Of a stretch of DNA of 64,000 nt, positions 26,687-35,468 are shown piece by piece; within the stretch, counting starts at the first letter, position 1; every line of letters begins with the position of its first letter. The stretch comes from VRUE01 sp963837695 (GTDB lineage: Bacteria; Actinomycetota; Thermoleophilia; Solirubrobacterales; 70-9): assembly GCA_963837695.1 (NCBI GenBank), contig CAWINZ010000005.1, positions 496,001 through 560,000 of the forward strand. Direction: 5' to 3'. The position numbers and the translations under genes are program-made. The notes below the pieces were generated by a model. It worked only from the letters and a program-made list of their open reading frames with translations. It was not told where the DNA came from and searched no databases.

Positions 26687-29600
26687 ATGGCGCAAACGGC
26701 GACCGTCCAGATCCAGATGCCCGAGATGGGCGAGTCGGTCACCGAGGGCATCGTTCTCGAATGGCATGTCGCCGAGGGCGACTTCGTCAAAGAGGGCGAC
26801 ACGGTGGTCGAGGTCTCGACCGACAAGGTCGACGCGGAGGTGCCTGCGCCGGCCGATGGCGTCATTACGAAGCTGATCGCGTCGGTTGACGAGGAGGTGC
26901 CGGTTGGGGCGCCGCTGGCAGAGATGGAACCTGGCGAGGGTTCCGATGGCGGGAACGGGACGGCCCAGGGTTCTGAGGCTTCAGCCGCGGGTCCTGTCGC
27001 GGGGGAGGGGGGGGCGCTGCGGGCGGGCCACGGTCCGTCCTCGACCCCCCCCACCCCCGCACCACCCACGGAAGACGGCCAGAACGGCGGCGGGACCAAC
27101 GCCGGCAATGGAGTCCGAGCCACCCCCGTTGCTCGGCGGGTAGCTGCTGAGAACGGCGTTGATCTTGCTTCGGTAGCTGGTAGCGGTCCCGGGAGCAAGG
27201 TGACTAAGGACGATGTGCTTGCTGCTGCCGATGGGGGGAATGGCGCGACGGCCGCCGCTCTCGCCGGTGAGGCGAAAGCTTTGCGGGGGCCGGCTGCGAT
27301 GTTGGCTCAGGCTATGGGCGAGAGTCGGGAGGTTCCTACCGCTACCTCGTTCCGGACGGTGGCGGTCGACACGCTCGATGCAAAGCGCAAGGCGCTCAAC
27401 GGGCAGCTCAAGGAGCGCGGGCTGAAGGTCTCCTTCACGCACCTGATCGCCTGGGCGATCGTGCAGGCGGCCAAGGAATGGCCGGTGATGGTGCGCCGCT
27501 TCGAGGAACGCGAGGGCAAGCCCTTCGCGATCGAGAACGGCCCGGTCAACCTCGGCATCGCCGTCGACATCGAACGCAAGGACGGCTCGCGCAGCCTGAT
27601 GGTGCCGGCGATCAAGGGCGCCGACGGGCTCGACTTCGCCGGCTTCCACAGCTACTACGAGGAGCTGATCACGAAGACGCGGGAGTCGAAGCTCACCGCC
27701 GACGACTTCCTCGGCACCAATATCTCGCTGACCAACCCGGGCGGGATCGGCACCGCTGCCTCGGTCCCCCGCCTGATGAAGGGACAGAGCGCGATCATCG
27801 CCGCCGGCGCGATCGCCTACCCGCCCGAGTGGGCGCACGCCTCACCAGAGCGGCTGCGGCAGCTCGGCGTCTCGAAGACGATGACGCTGACCTCAACCTA
27901 CGACCACCGGGTGATCCAGGGCGCCGAGTCCGGTGCCTTCCTGCGCCGGATCGAAGCGCTGCTCGAAGGCGAGGACGACTTCTACGAGTCGGTCGCCGGC
28001 GACCTCGGCATCGACGCGGCGCCGCTCGCCGCGGCCCACCCGGCCTCCGCCTCGGCGCCGCCGCTGGGTGCCGCACAGCCGCCGTCGGCCCCCGGCGCGC
28101 CGGACGAAGAGCTGCTCGGCGCGGTCCAGGCGGCGACCTCGCTGCTCAAGGGCTATCGCACCCACGGCCACCTCGCCGCCCGCCTCGACCCGCTCGGGAA
28201 AGAGCCCAAGGGCGACCCCGCGATCCAGCCCGAGAGCCTCAACCTGACGCCGGAGCTGATGGCCCGGGTGCCGGCCTCGATCCTGCGCATCGGCGTCCCC
28301 GGCGAGACCCTGCTCGACGTCCTGCCGCGAATGCGCGAGGCCTACTGCGGCTCGATCGCCTACCAGTTCGAGCACCTCTCCTCGCACCAGCAGCGGACCT
28401 GGCTGCGCGAGATGGTCGAGACCGGAGCCCACCGCCAGCCGCTCGACGACAACGAGAAACGCCGCCTGTTGGGCCGGCTGATCGACGTATTCGAGTTCGA
28501 GCGCTTCGTCGAGAAAGCGTATTTGGGACAGAAGATCTTCACGATCGAGGGCCTCGACGCGATCGTGCCGATGCTCGACGAGCTGGTCACCCTCGCCGGC
28601 CGCGCCGGCGCCGAGGAGGTCGCCTTCGGCATGGCCCACCGTGGCCGCCTCGCCGTCCTCGCCCACAACCTGGGCCGCTCGGTCGAGTCGATCCTGGCCG
28701 AGTTCGAGGGCGCCAAGCAGATCGAGATGGTCAAGGCCGTCGCAGCAATTCCCCACGGCGGCACCGGCGACGTCAAGTACCACTACGGCCACCAGGGGAT
28801 CTACGAGACCCACGAGGGTGAGAAGGTAGCCGTGCGGCTCTTCCCCAACCCGAGCCACCTCGAGTTCGTCGACCCGGTGGTCGAGGGCGCGACCCGCTTC
28901 CTCCAGTCGGAGATCGACGGCGCGAAGCTCGAGCACAAGCCGAAGTACGCGGTGCCGGTGCTGCTCCACGGCGACGCCGCCTTCCCGGGCCAGGGAGTCG
29001 TCGCCGAGACGCTCAACCTGCAGGCATTGCGCGGCTACACGACCGGCGGCACGATCCACATCATCCAGGACAACCAGGTGGGCTTCACGACCGACCCCGA
29101 GGACGCCCGCTCCACGCCCTACGCCGCCGACATGGCGAAGGGATTCAACGTCCCGATCGTCCACGTCAACGCCGACGACGTCGAGGCCTGCTCCGCGGCG
29201 ATCCGGCTGGCGATGGCCTACCGCGAGCGCTGGGGCCGCGACATCGTCATCGACGTGATCGGCTACCGCCGCTTCGGCCACAACGAGACCGACGAGCCCG
29301 CCTACACCCAGCCGGCGATCGCCGCCAAGATCAAGGCCCACCCACCGGTCTCCGAGATCTACGCCGAGAAGCTGATCGAGGACGGGACGATCGCCCGCGA
29401 GGACGTCGAGCGGGCGCGCCAAGAGCGCCATGAGGAGATGTCGGCCTCGCTGAAGGACCTGCGCAGGAAGATGGAGCTGGGCGAGTACGAAGACCCGACC
29501 GTGACCACCTCGAGCACCGGCGAACTCGACCGCAGCGCCAGCCCGCCGGTCGAAACGACAGTCCCGGCCGAGAAGCTCGCCGAGCTGAACGAGGCCCTGC

Positions 29601-30721
29601 TCGAGGTGCCGGAGAGCTTCACGATCCACCGCAAGCTGCGCAAACCGCTCGGCAACCGGGGCCAAGCACTCGCCGAGGGCGGGATCGAGTTCGGCCACGC
29701 CGAGGCGCTTGCCTTCTCCTCGCTGCTGACCGAGGGCGTCCACATCCGCCTCACCGGCCAGGACACCGAGCGCGGCACCTTCTCGCATCGCCACCTCGTC
29801 CTCCACGACGAGAAGACCGGCCTGCCCTACTGCCCGATGCAGAACCTCGACGACGCCAAAGCCCCCTTCGAGCTCTACAACAGCCCACTCTCGGAGATCG
29901 CCTGCCTCGGCTTCGAGTACGGCTACTCGGCGGCGACGCCGGACGCCCTGGTCCTCTGGGAGGCCCAATTCGGCGACTTCGGAAATGCCGGCCAGGTGAT
30001 CATCGACAGCTTCATCGTCTCGGGCGAGGCGAAGTGGGGGCAGACGAGCCGCCTCACGCTGCTGCTGCCGCACGGCTACGAGGGCTCGGGTCCCGAGCAC
30101 TCGAGCGCCCGCATCGAGCGCTTCATGGCGCTCGCGGCCGAGGGCAACATCCGCATCGCCAATCCCAGCAGCGCCGCCCAGTACTTCCACCTGCTACGCC
30201 GCCAGGCGCTGATCCGCAAGCCGCGCCCGCTGATCGTCTTCACGCCGAAGGGGCTGCTGCGACTCGACCGTGCGTCAGCTACCGCCGCCGAGTTGACCAG
30301 CGGCCATTTCCACTTCATCCTCGACGACCCGGCCGCGACCGAGCGTCGCGAGAAGGTCGAGCGGCTCGTGCTCTGCACCGGCAAGGTGTACTGGGACATC
30401 GACGCCAGCGAGCGGCGTGAGACGGCCGAGAACGTGGCGATCGCCCGGGTCGAGCTGCTCTACCCGTTCGCCAAGGAACAGCTCAGCGAGCTGATCGCCT
30501 CCTACCCCAACCTGAAGGAGATCGTCTGGGCACAGGAGGAGCCGCGCAACATGGGCTGCTGGAAGGTGATGTCGCGGCGCCTCCCCGACCTGATGCCCGA
30601 GGGCATCGAGCTCGGCTACGTCGGCCGCCCGACCCGGGCCAGCCCGGGTGAGGGCTACTCGATCGCGCATGCGCGCGAGCAGGAGCGGATCGTGCTTACT
30701 GCGCTTACTCCTGGGGCTTGA
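26687..30721 (+). CDS. kgd: Fused 2-oxoglutarate dehydrogenase E2-E1 with lipoyl and subunit-binding domains
   Basis: 1344 aa. Domains in order: lipoyl domain (about 5-80, lipoyl lysine K47 in STDKVDAE); Pro/Gly/Ala-rich linker; peripheral subunit-binding domain (about 146-183, RATPVARRVAAENGVDLASV); E2 acyltransferase (about 205-450, active-site HRVIQGAESGAFL); second linker; and thiamine-diphosphate E1 (about 480-1344; GMAHRGRLAVLAHNLG, HGDAAFPGQGVVAETLNL, YRRFGHNETDEPAYTQP). It converts 2-oxoglutarate to succinyl-CoA. Mycobacterial Kgd has the E2-E1 fusion but lacks the first two domains, so this protein carries its own lipoyl arm. The E2 motif has Q in place of the usual D (HRxxDG). Confidence 0.95.
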   Translation: MAQTATVQIQMPEMGESVTEGIVLEWHVAEGDFVKEGDTVVEVSTDKVDAEVPAPADGVITKLIASVDEEVPVGAPLAEMEPGEGSDGGNGTAQGSEASAAGPVAGEGGALRAGHGPSSTPPTPAPPTEDGQNGGGTNAGNGVRATPVARRVAAENGVDLASVAGSGPGSKVTKDDVLAAADGGNGATAAALAGEAKALRGPAAMLAQAMGESREVPTATSFRTVAVDTLDAKRKALNGQLKERGLKVSFTHLIAWAIVQAAKEWPVMVRRFEEREGKPFAIENGPVNLGIAVDIERKDGSRSLMVPAIKGADGLDFAGFHSYYEELITKTRESKLTADDFLGTNISLTNPGGIGTAASVPRLMKGQSAIIAAGAIAYPPEWAHASPERLRQLGVSKTMTLTSTYDHRVIQGAESGAFLRRIEALLEGEDDFYESVAGDLGIDAAPLAAAHPASASAPPLGAAQPPSAPGAPDEELLGAVQAATSLLKGYRTHGHLAARLDPLGKEPKGDPAIQPESLNLTPELMARVPASILRIGVPGETLLDVLPRMREAYCGSIAYQFEHLSSHQQRTWLREMVETGAHRQPLDDNEKRRLLGRLIDVFEFERFVEKAYLGQKIFTIEGLDAIVPMLDELVTLAGRAGAEEVAFGMAHRGRLAVLAHNLGRSVESILAEFEGAKQIEMVKAVAAIPHGGTGDVKYHYGHQGIYETHEGEKVAVRLFPNPSHLEFVDPVVEGATRFLQSEIDGAKLEHKPKYAVPVLLHGDAAFPGQGVVAETLNLQALRGYTTGGTIHIIQDNQVGFTTDPEDARSTPYAADMAKGFNVPIVHVNADDVEACSAAIRLAMAYRERWGRDIVIDVIGYRRFGHNETDEPAYTQPAIAAKIKAHPPVSEIYAEKLIEDGTIAREDVERARQERHEEMSASLKDLRRKMELGEYEDPTVTTSSTGELDRSASPPVETTVPAEKLAELNEALLEVPESFTIHRKLRKPLGNRGQALAEGGIEFGHAEALAFSSLLTEGVHIRLTGQDTERGTFSHRHLVLHDEKTGLPYCPMQNLDDAKAPFELYNSPLSEIACLGFEYGYSAATPDALVLWEAQFGDFGNAGQVIIDSFIVSGEAKWGQTSRLTLLLPHGYEGSGPEHSSARIERFMALAAEGNIRIANPSSAAQYFHLLRRQALIRKPRPLIVFTPKGLLRLDRASATAAELTSGHFHFILDDPAATERREKVERLVLCTGKVYWDIDASERRETAENVAIARVELLYPFAKEQLSELIASYPNLKEIVWAQEEPRNMGCWKVMSRRLPDLMPEGIELGYVGRPTRASPGEGYSIAHAREQERIVLTALTPGA

Positions 30722-30848
30722 AGGAGGGGGCGGGGGTGTCCCTTCGCTTGCTGGGTTTTTCGCCTGGGGCGCCGACGGCCGTCCGAGATTGCTCCTGGGG
30801 CGAAAAAGAGGACGCCGCGCGCTGCGGGACACCCCCGCCCCCTCCTTC
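30720..30848. repeat. Long inverted-repeat element, family A, copy 2
   Basis: Perfect 23-bp arms at 30720-30742 and 30826-30848. Core: GCTGGGTTTTTCGCC, about 35 variable bases including CCGTCCGAGAT, then GGCGAAAAAGAGGACGCC. The left arm starts in the stop codon of the preceding gene and the right arm ends 3 bases before the next ATG, so it fills the whole gap. Confidence 0.85.
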
Positions 30849-30851
30849 CTC

Positions 30852-31202
30852 ATGAGAAAGCCCGTTCCGGGGAAGCTGTTTGCTCGCGTCAAGGTGCTCT
30901 CTTATGTGGAGCTGGCGATCTTTGCGGGCTTGATCGTTTTTTGGCTCGTGCCGGGGTTCGACACGGAGACGATGATCTTTGGCTGGGCGCATGGGCTGGG
31001 GTTTGTGGCTCTTTGCATCGTCATCTGGATCGCCTGTGTCAGGCGTGAGGCGCCTTACACGCTGCTCGCCGCGACGCTCACGCCGGTCGGCCCGGTGGGC
31101 AGTGTGATCGGGATCGAGTTGATCGAACGGCGTGGGTGGGGCGTCGGGAGTTCTCCGCAAAATGTCGCGGAAAACCCCGTAGATTCGCTCAAGATGCCTT
31201 GA
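30852..31202 (+). CDS. DUF3817-like integral membrane protein
   Basis: 116 aa with three membrane helices: VKVLSYVELAIFAGLIVFWL, GWAHGLGFVALCIVIWIACV and a shorter LLAATLTPVGPVGSVIGIE. The GWAHGLGF motif with its histidine is typical of DUF3817. ATG 30852 lies right after the inverted-repeat element at 30720; longer in-frame starts would translate that element. Function unknown. Confidence 0.78.
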   Translation: MRKPVPGKLFARVKVLSYVELAIFAGLIVFWLVPGFDTETMIFGWAHGLGFVALCIVIWIACVRREAPYTLLAATLTPVGPVGSVIGIELIERRGWGVGSSPQNVAENPVDSLKMP

Positions 31203-31426
31203 CCTAGCGGCTTGCAAGCGCTATAGGTAACAGTTGACTGTTTCCATCGGACAGTCCCGTCCGAGGAGGCAGGCGCGCGTCGGCATCCCTCCCTGGCTAC
31301 CGACGCATAGGTGCAGTGAGGGTCGCGCGGACCCCCTGCCTCCCGCGGCCCCGCTGCACCGTTCTTGCGGTCGGCAGGCGTCTCGGAAGTCTGGGCGTAC
31401 GCCTGGCGGCGGCGAACACTGCGCGA
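31203..31426. other. Gap with possible structured RNA
   Basis: Between convergent genes. Complementary pairs: GGAGGCAGG 31265-31273 with 31335-31343; GCGTCGG 31277-31283 with 31300-31306; GGTGCAG 31310-31316 with 31354-31360. The first and third would cross, forming a pseudoknot. CTGGGCGTACGCCTGG at 31391 is a near-palindrome and may terminate transcription. No family recognised. Confidence 0.35.
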
Positions 31427-34228
31427 TTACGGATTTTTTTTGAGGTTCCTGAGAACGGTTTGGAGGATGCCGCCGTTGCGGAAATACTCGACCTCGTTGG
31501 GGGTGTCGAGTCTCACCGTTGCCTCGAACTCCACATCGCCGGCTTTCACCGTGACTGTTTTTGTCTTACCGTTTTCCAAGTCGCCGACGTCGATCGTCTC
31601 CTCGCCCGTGAGGCCGAGGGACTCGATCGACTCACCGGCGGGGAACTGCAGGGGCAGGACTCCCATCCCGATCAGGTTCGAGCGGTGGATGCGCTCGAAG
31701 GACTCGGCGATCACCGCGCGCACGCCGAGCAGCTTCGTCCCCTTCGCCGCCCAGTCGCGTGAGGAGCCCGAGCCGTACTCCTTGCCGGCGAGCACGACCA
31801 GCGGCACGCCTTCCGCCGCGTAGGCCGTCGCCGCCGCGAAGATCGTCGTCTCCTCGCCGCCCGGGAAGCGGCGGGTGAAGCCGCCGGCCCGCTCGACCAG
31901 GAGGTTGCGCAAGCGGATGTTGGCGAAGGTGCCGCGGATCATCACCTCGTGGTTGCCCCGCCGCGAACCGTAGGAGTTGAAGTCGCGCGGCTCCACTCCC
32001 TGCTCGATCAACCACTGCCCCGCCGGGCTCGCTTTTTTGATCGCACCCGCGGGTGAGATGTGATCGGTCGTGATCGAGTCGCCGAGCAGGGCCAGGACCC
32101 GGGCGCCGGCGATCGGCTCGATCGGGGGTGGCTCGGGCGGCATCCCCTCGAAGAACGACGGTTTGCGCACATAGGTCGAGTCGGGCCAGGTGTAGCGGTC
32201 GCCCTCCGGCACCTCGACCGCCTTCCAGGTCTCGTCCCCCTCCAACACGCCGCCGTAGTTGCGGGTGAACATCTCCGAGGCGATCGAGCGGCCGACCAGC
32301 TCCTTGATCTCGACCGGGTCGGGCCAGATATCACGCAGGTAGACAGGCTCGCCCTGGTCGTCCTCACCGAGAGCCTCGCTGGTCAGGTCGAGGTCCATGC
32401 GGCCTGCCAGCGCATAGGCGACGACCAGGGGAGGGCTCGCCAGGTAGTTCGCCTTGACGTCCTGGTTGATCCGGCCCTCGAAGTTGCGATTCCCCGACAG
32501 CACCGCGCAGACCGCCAGGTCGTTTTTCTCGACCGCGGCCGATATCTCCGCCGGCAGCGGGCCCGAGTTGCCGATGCAGGTCGTGCAGCCGTAGCCGACC
32601 AGGTTGAACTCGAGCTGGTTCAGGTACTCGGTCAGCCCGGCTTTGTCGAGGTAGTCGGTGACCACGGTCGAGCCCGGCGCAAGCGACGTCTTCACCCAGG
32701 GTCTGCGCTTGAGGCCGCGCTGCACCGCGTTGCGGGCAAGCAGCCCGGCGCCGATCATCACCAAGGGGTTGGAGGTGTTGGTGCAGCTCGTGATCGCCGC
32801 GATCACGACGCGGCCATGGTCGAGCTCAAACGCCGTACCGTCCTCCAGCCGCACCTCGATCGCGTCCTCGCTGCCGCCGTCGAGCATCGCCGCGGGTGCG
32901 CCGCTGAGCGCCGGCCGCGGCCGGCCGCGCTCGTCGTCATGCTCCTCGGCGGGCGGGTCGGAGGCGGGGAAGGACTCTTCGCCGGCCTCGTCGATGCCGT
33001 TGCCCATCTGCTCGGCCGCCTCAGGGTCGAACTCCTGCATCGCCTCGAGGAAGGCCTCCTTCGCCTCGACCAGAGGAACGCGATCCTGGGGGCGTTTCGG
33101 CCCGGCGATGCTCGGCATGACCTCGCCGAGGTCCAGCTCCAGCGTCGCCGAGAAGACCGGGGCGTCGGAATCCGCGTCGACGAACATCCCCTGCGCGCGG
33201 GCGTAGGCGTCGACCAACTCGAGCGTCTCGGTCGGGCGTCCGGTCAACTCCAGATAGCGGATCGTCTCGGCGTCGATCGGGAAGATCGCGCAGGTCGAGC
33301 CGAACTCCGGCGACATGTTGCCGATCGTCGCCCGGTCGGCCAGCCCAAGCGTGGCCAGGCCGGGACCGAAGAACTCGACGAACTTGGAGACGACGCCGTG
33401 CTCGCGCAGCATCTCGGTCACGGTCAGGACCAGATCGGTGGCGGTCGCCCCCTGTGGCAGCTCGCCGCCGAGCTTGAAGCCGACCACCTGCGGCAGCAGC
33501 ATCGAGACCGGCTGACCGAGCATCGCCGCCTCGGCCTCGATCCCGCCGACCCCCCAGCCGAGCACGCCGAGGCCGTTGACCATCGTCGTGTGCGAATCGG
33601 TGCCGACCAGCGTGTCGGGATAGGCCTGCAGCGTCCCGCTCCGCTCGGAGCTGTAGACGACCTGGGAGATGTGCTCGAGGTTGACCTGGTGGCAGATCCC
33701 GGTCGCCGGCGGCACGACGCTGAAGTTGTCGAAGGCCTCACGGCCCCACTTGAGGAAGGAGTAGCGCTCGCGGTTGCGTTCGAACTCGCGCTCGGCGTTG
33801 AGCGCGAAGGCGCCCGCGTTGCCGAAGGCGTCGACCTGGACCGAGTGGTCGATCACCAGGTCGACGTCGACCAGCGGGTTGATCTTCTCCGGGTCGCCGC
33901 CGATCTCGGCCATCGCGTCGCGCATCGCCGCCAGATCGACCACGGCCGGCACGCCGGTGAAGTCCTGCATCAAAACCCGTGCCGGCTGGTAGGGAATCTC
34001 GGCGCTGGGCTCGGCGGCCGCGTCCCAGCTCGCAATCGCCTCGACGTCCTCGGCGGTCGCCGAGACTCCATCCTCCAACCGCAGCACGTTCTCCAGCAGG
34101 ACCTTGATCGAGTAGGGCAGTCGGGCGACGTCGAACTTCTCCTGCAGCGAGTCGAGCCTGAACACCTCATAAGAGCGACCCCCCACCTCGAGAGTGGAGC
34201 GGGCGCTGAAGGAGTCGAAACTGCTCAC
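31427..34228 (-). CDS. acnA: Aconitate hydratase A
   Basis: 933 aa. Isomerises citrate to isocitrate with a [4Fe-4S] cluster. Cluster cysteines are in TSCTNTSNP and GYGCTTCIGNSGPL. Other conserved parts: VGTDSHTTMVNGLGVLGWGVGG, the swivelling C-terminal domain with YGSRRGNHEVMIRGTFANIR and GKEYGSGSSRDWAAKG. An insert of about 45 acidic, Pro-rich residues near 400-445 includes EAGEESFPASDPPAEE, a short motif also seen in unrelated actinobacterial proteins. Length is as in the mycobacterial enzyme. It lies opposite and convergent to the gene at 30852. Confidence 0.96.
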   Translation of the reverse strand: MSSFDSFSARSTLEVGGRSYEVFRLDSLQEKFDVARLPYSIKVLLENVLRLEDGVSATAEDVEAIASWDAAAEPSAEIPYQPARVLMQDFTGVPAVVDLAAMRDAMAEIGGDPEKINPLVDVDLVIDHSVQVDAFGNAGAFALNAEREFERNRERYSFLKWGREAFDNFSVVPPATGICHQVNLEHISQVVYSSERSGTLQAYPDTLVGTDSHTTMVNGLGVLGWGVGGIEAEAAMLGQPVSMLLPQVVGFKLGGELPQGATATDLVLTVTEMLREHGVVSKFVEFFGPGLATLGLADRATIGNMSPEFGSTCAIFPIDAETIRYLELTGRPTETLELVDAYARAQGMFVDADSDAPVFSATLELDLGEVMPSIAGPKRPQDRVPLVEAKEAFLEAMQEFDPEAAEQMGNGIDEAGEESFPASDPPAEEHDDERGRPRPALSGAPAAMLDGGSEDAIEVRLEDGTAFELDHGRVVIAAITSCTNTSNPLVMIGAGLLARNAVQRGLKRRPWVKTSLAPGSTVVTDYLDKAGLTEYLNQLEFNLVGYGCTTCIGNSGPLPAEISAAVEKNDLAVCAVLSGNRNFEGRINQDVKANYLASPPLVVAYALAGRMDLDLTSEALGEDDQGEPVYLRDIWPDPVEIKELVGRSIASEMFTRNYGGVLEGDETWKAVEVPEGDRYTWPDSTYVRKPSFFEGMPPEPPPIEPIAGARVLALLGDSITTDHISPAGAIKKASPAGQWLIEQGVEPRDFNSYGSRRGNHEVMIRGTFANIRLRNLLVERAGGFTRRFPGGEETTIFAAATAYAAEGVPLVVLAGKEYGSGSSRDWAAKGTKLLGVRAVIAESFERIHRSNLIGMGVLPLQFPAGESIESLGLTGEETIDVGDLENGKTKTVTVKAGDVEFEATVRLDTPNEVEYFRNGGILQTVLRNLKKNP

Positions 34229-34257
34229 AACCTCATCCTAGGCAAGGTGGACGGTGG

Positions 34258-34381
34258 GCGACGGGTGGGGGGTGCCCGGTCGTTGCTGGGTTTTTCGCCA
34301 GGGAGGATTCCTGCCGTCCGAGATCGTCGGCGGGGCGAAAAAGAGGACGCCGCTGCCGACCGGGCACCCCCCACCCGTCGC
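34258..34381. repeat. Long inverted-repeat element, family A, copy 3
   Basis: Perfect 25-bp arms at 34258-34282 and 34357-34381. The core has GTTGCTGGGTTTTTCGCCAG, CCGTCCGAGAT and GGCGAAAAAGAGGACGCC as in the copy at 30720. The arms (starting GCGACGGGTGG) differ completely from those of the other two copies. It lies between acnA and an SDR gene, both minus strand. Confidence 0.85.
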
Positions 34382-34384
34382 TCG

Positions 34385-35188
34385 TCAGCGCTTGTCCGGG
34401 GGATGGCCGTCGGCGACGGCCTTGGCAGCTTTTTGGCCAGCTGAGCCGCTCTGCGCGCGAATGCCGATCGAAGGCGCCGCAAGGGCAAAGTGGGACATCA
34501 GGCGCACCTGGGGTGGCGCCACCGCCACCTCGACCTTGTCGCGCTCGATCGCCTTGACGACGCCGGCGCCGACCTGCGCGGGAGAGGCGGTGCCCATCCC
34601 AGGTGGCGGCTTCGCGCCGGAGTCGGAAAAAATCCCCGCATCACGGATAAAGCCCGGCGAGACGACGGATACGCCTACCCCCCGCGGGGCGAGGTCGGCT
34701 CGCAAGCCGAAGGCAAAACCGCGCAGGCCGAACTTGGTCGCGCAGTAGACCGAGCTAAGCGGACTGGCAACCTTGCCAGAGAGCGAGGAGATGAAAACGA
34801 GGTGTCCCGAGCCTCGCTCGAGCATCGCCGGGGAGAGGGTGCGCGCCATCAACATCGGGGCCTCGAGGTTGACCCGCAGGCGCCGCGTCAGCTGCTCGGG
34901 CGGAAACTCGGTCAGCCGGCCGGACCCGGGAAGGCCCGCGTTGGCCACGAGGATGTCGACATCGCCGGCTTCCTCGGCGAGCTGCTCGGCGGCGCCGGGC
35001 TCGGCCAAGTCGGCTGGTAGCACCCGGTGTCCCTCCCCGGGCAGCTCGGCGGCGAGCGCTTCCAGCGCCTCGGCCTTGCGGCCGCTGAGGATCAGCTTTA
35101 CGCCCTTCGCCGCCATCGCGGCTGCGATCGCGCGGCCGAGGCCGCCGGTGGCGCCGGTGAGCAGTGCTGTGCGACCTGAAAGTTCCAT
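34385..35188 (-). CDS. Short-chain dehydrogenase/reductase
   Basis: 267 aa. Rossmann fold with TALLTGATGGLGRAIAAAMA (nucleotide binding), NAGLPG, the catalytic Ser in FISSLSGKVA and Y-x-x-x-K in VYCATKFGL. Probably NADP(H)-dependent and acting on a lipid-like or hydroxyacyl substrate, as in similar actinobacterial SDRs, but the substrate cannot be assigned. ATG 35188. The stop lies 3 bases from the inverted-repeat element at 34258. Confidence 0.87.
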   Translation of the reverse strand: MELSGRTALLTGATGGLGRAIAAAMAAKGVKLILSGRKAEALEALAAELPGEGHRVLPADLAEPGAAEQLAEEAGDVDILVANAGLPGSGRLTEFPPEQLTRRLRVNLEAPMLMARTLSPAMLERGSGHLVFISSLSGKVASPLSSVYCATKFGLRGFAFGLRADLAPRGVGVSVVSPGFIRDAGIFSDSGAKPPPGMGTASPAQVGAGVVKAIERDKVEVAVAPPQVRLMSHFALAAPSIGIRAQSGSAGQKAAKAVADGHPPDKR

Positions 35189-35321
35189 CCCAGGGCTGCA
35201 AGCTAACAGCCGGCCGGTCGAGAGGATTCCGGGATGAATGTGCGAAGGGCCACAAAATGTTTGTTTTCTGTGAGCATCCGCCCGGGCGATCGGCTACACT
35301 GCCCGCCGTTCCGAACAACCG

Positions 35322-35457
35322 AAACGCCGAGTCCCGCAAGCCACCTGGCGACGCGGGAGCGGGGGAACCACGTTTTCGGGGCTAACCCGCCCGACATAGG
35401 GCGGGGGCGCAGGCTCCTATCAGCGCCAGCCCGACAGCTAACCCCGTAGGCCGACGA
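35322..35457 (+). promoter_or_regulatory. Cyclic di-AMP riboswitch (ydaO/yuaA type)
   Basis: The leader of the hydrolase gene contains the family's conserved blocks in the right order: ACGCCGAGTCCCGC near the 5' end, AGCGGGGGAACCAC, GGGGCTAACCCGCCCGA, and the 3' block CCCGACAGCTAACCCCGTAG at 35430-35449. In actinobacteria this riboswitch commonly precedes cell-wall hydrolase genes and turns them off when cyclic di-AMP is high. TACACT at 35295-35300 may be the -10 box. Confidence 0.9.
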
Positions 35458-35468
35458 AGGAGATCGGT

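Noticed and set aside
27893..30190. 765-codon minus-strand frame opposite the 2-oxoglutarate dehydrogenase gene
   Set aside because: Shadow of the real gene; no domain, repetitive Val/Asp/Gly content.
32060..34444. 794-codon plus-strand frame opposite aconitase
   Set aside because: Shadow of acnA, whose cluster motifs are unmistakable; it also runs through the inverted-repeat element.
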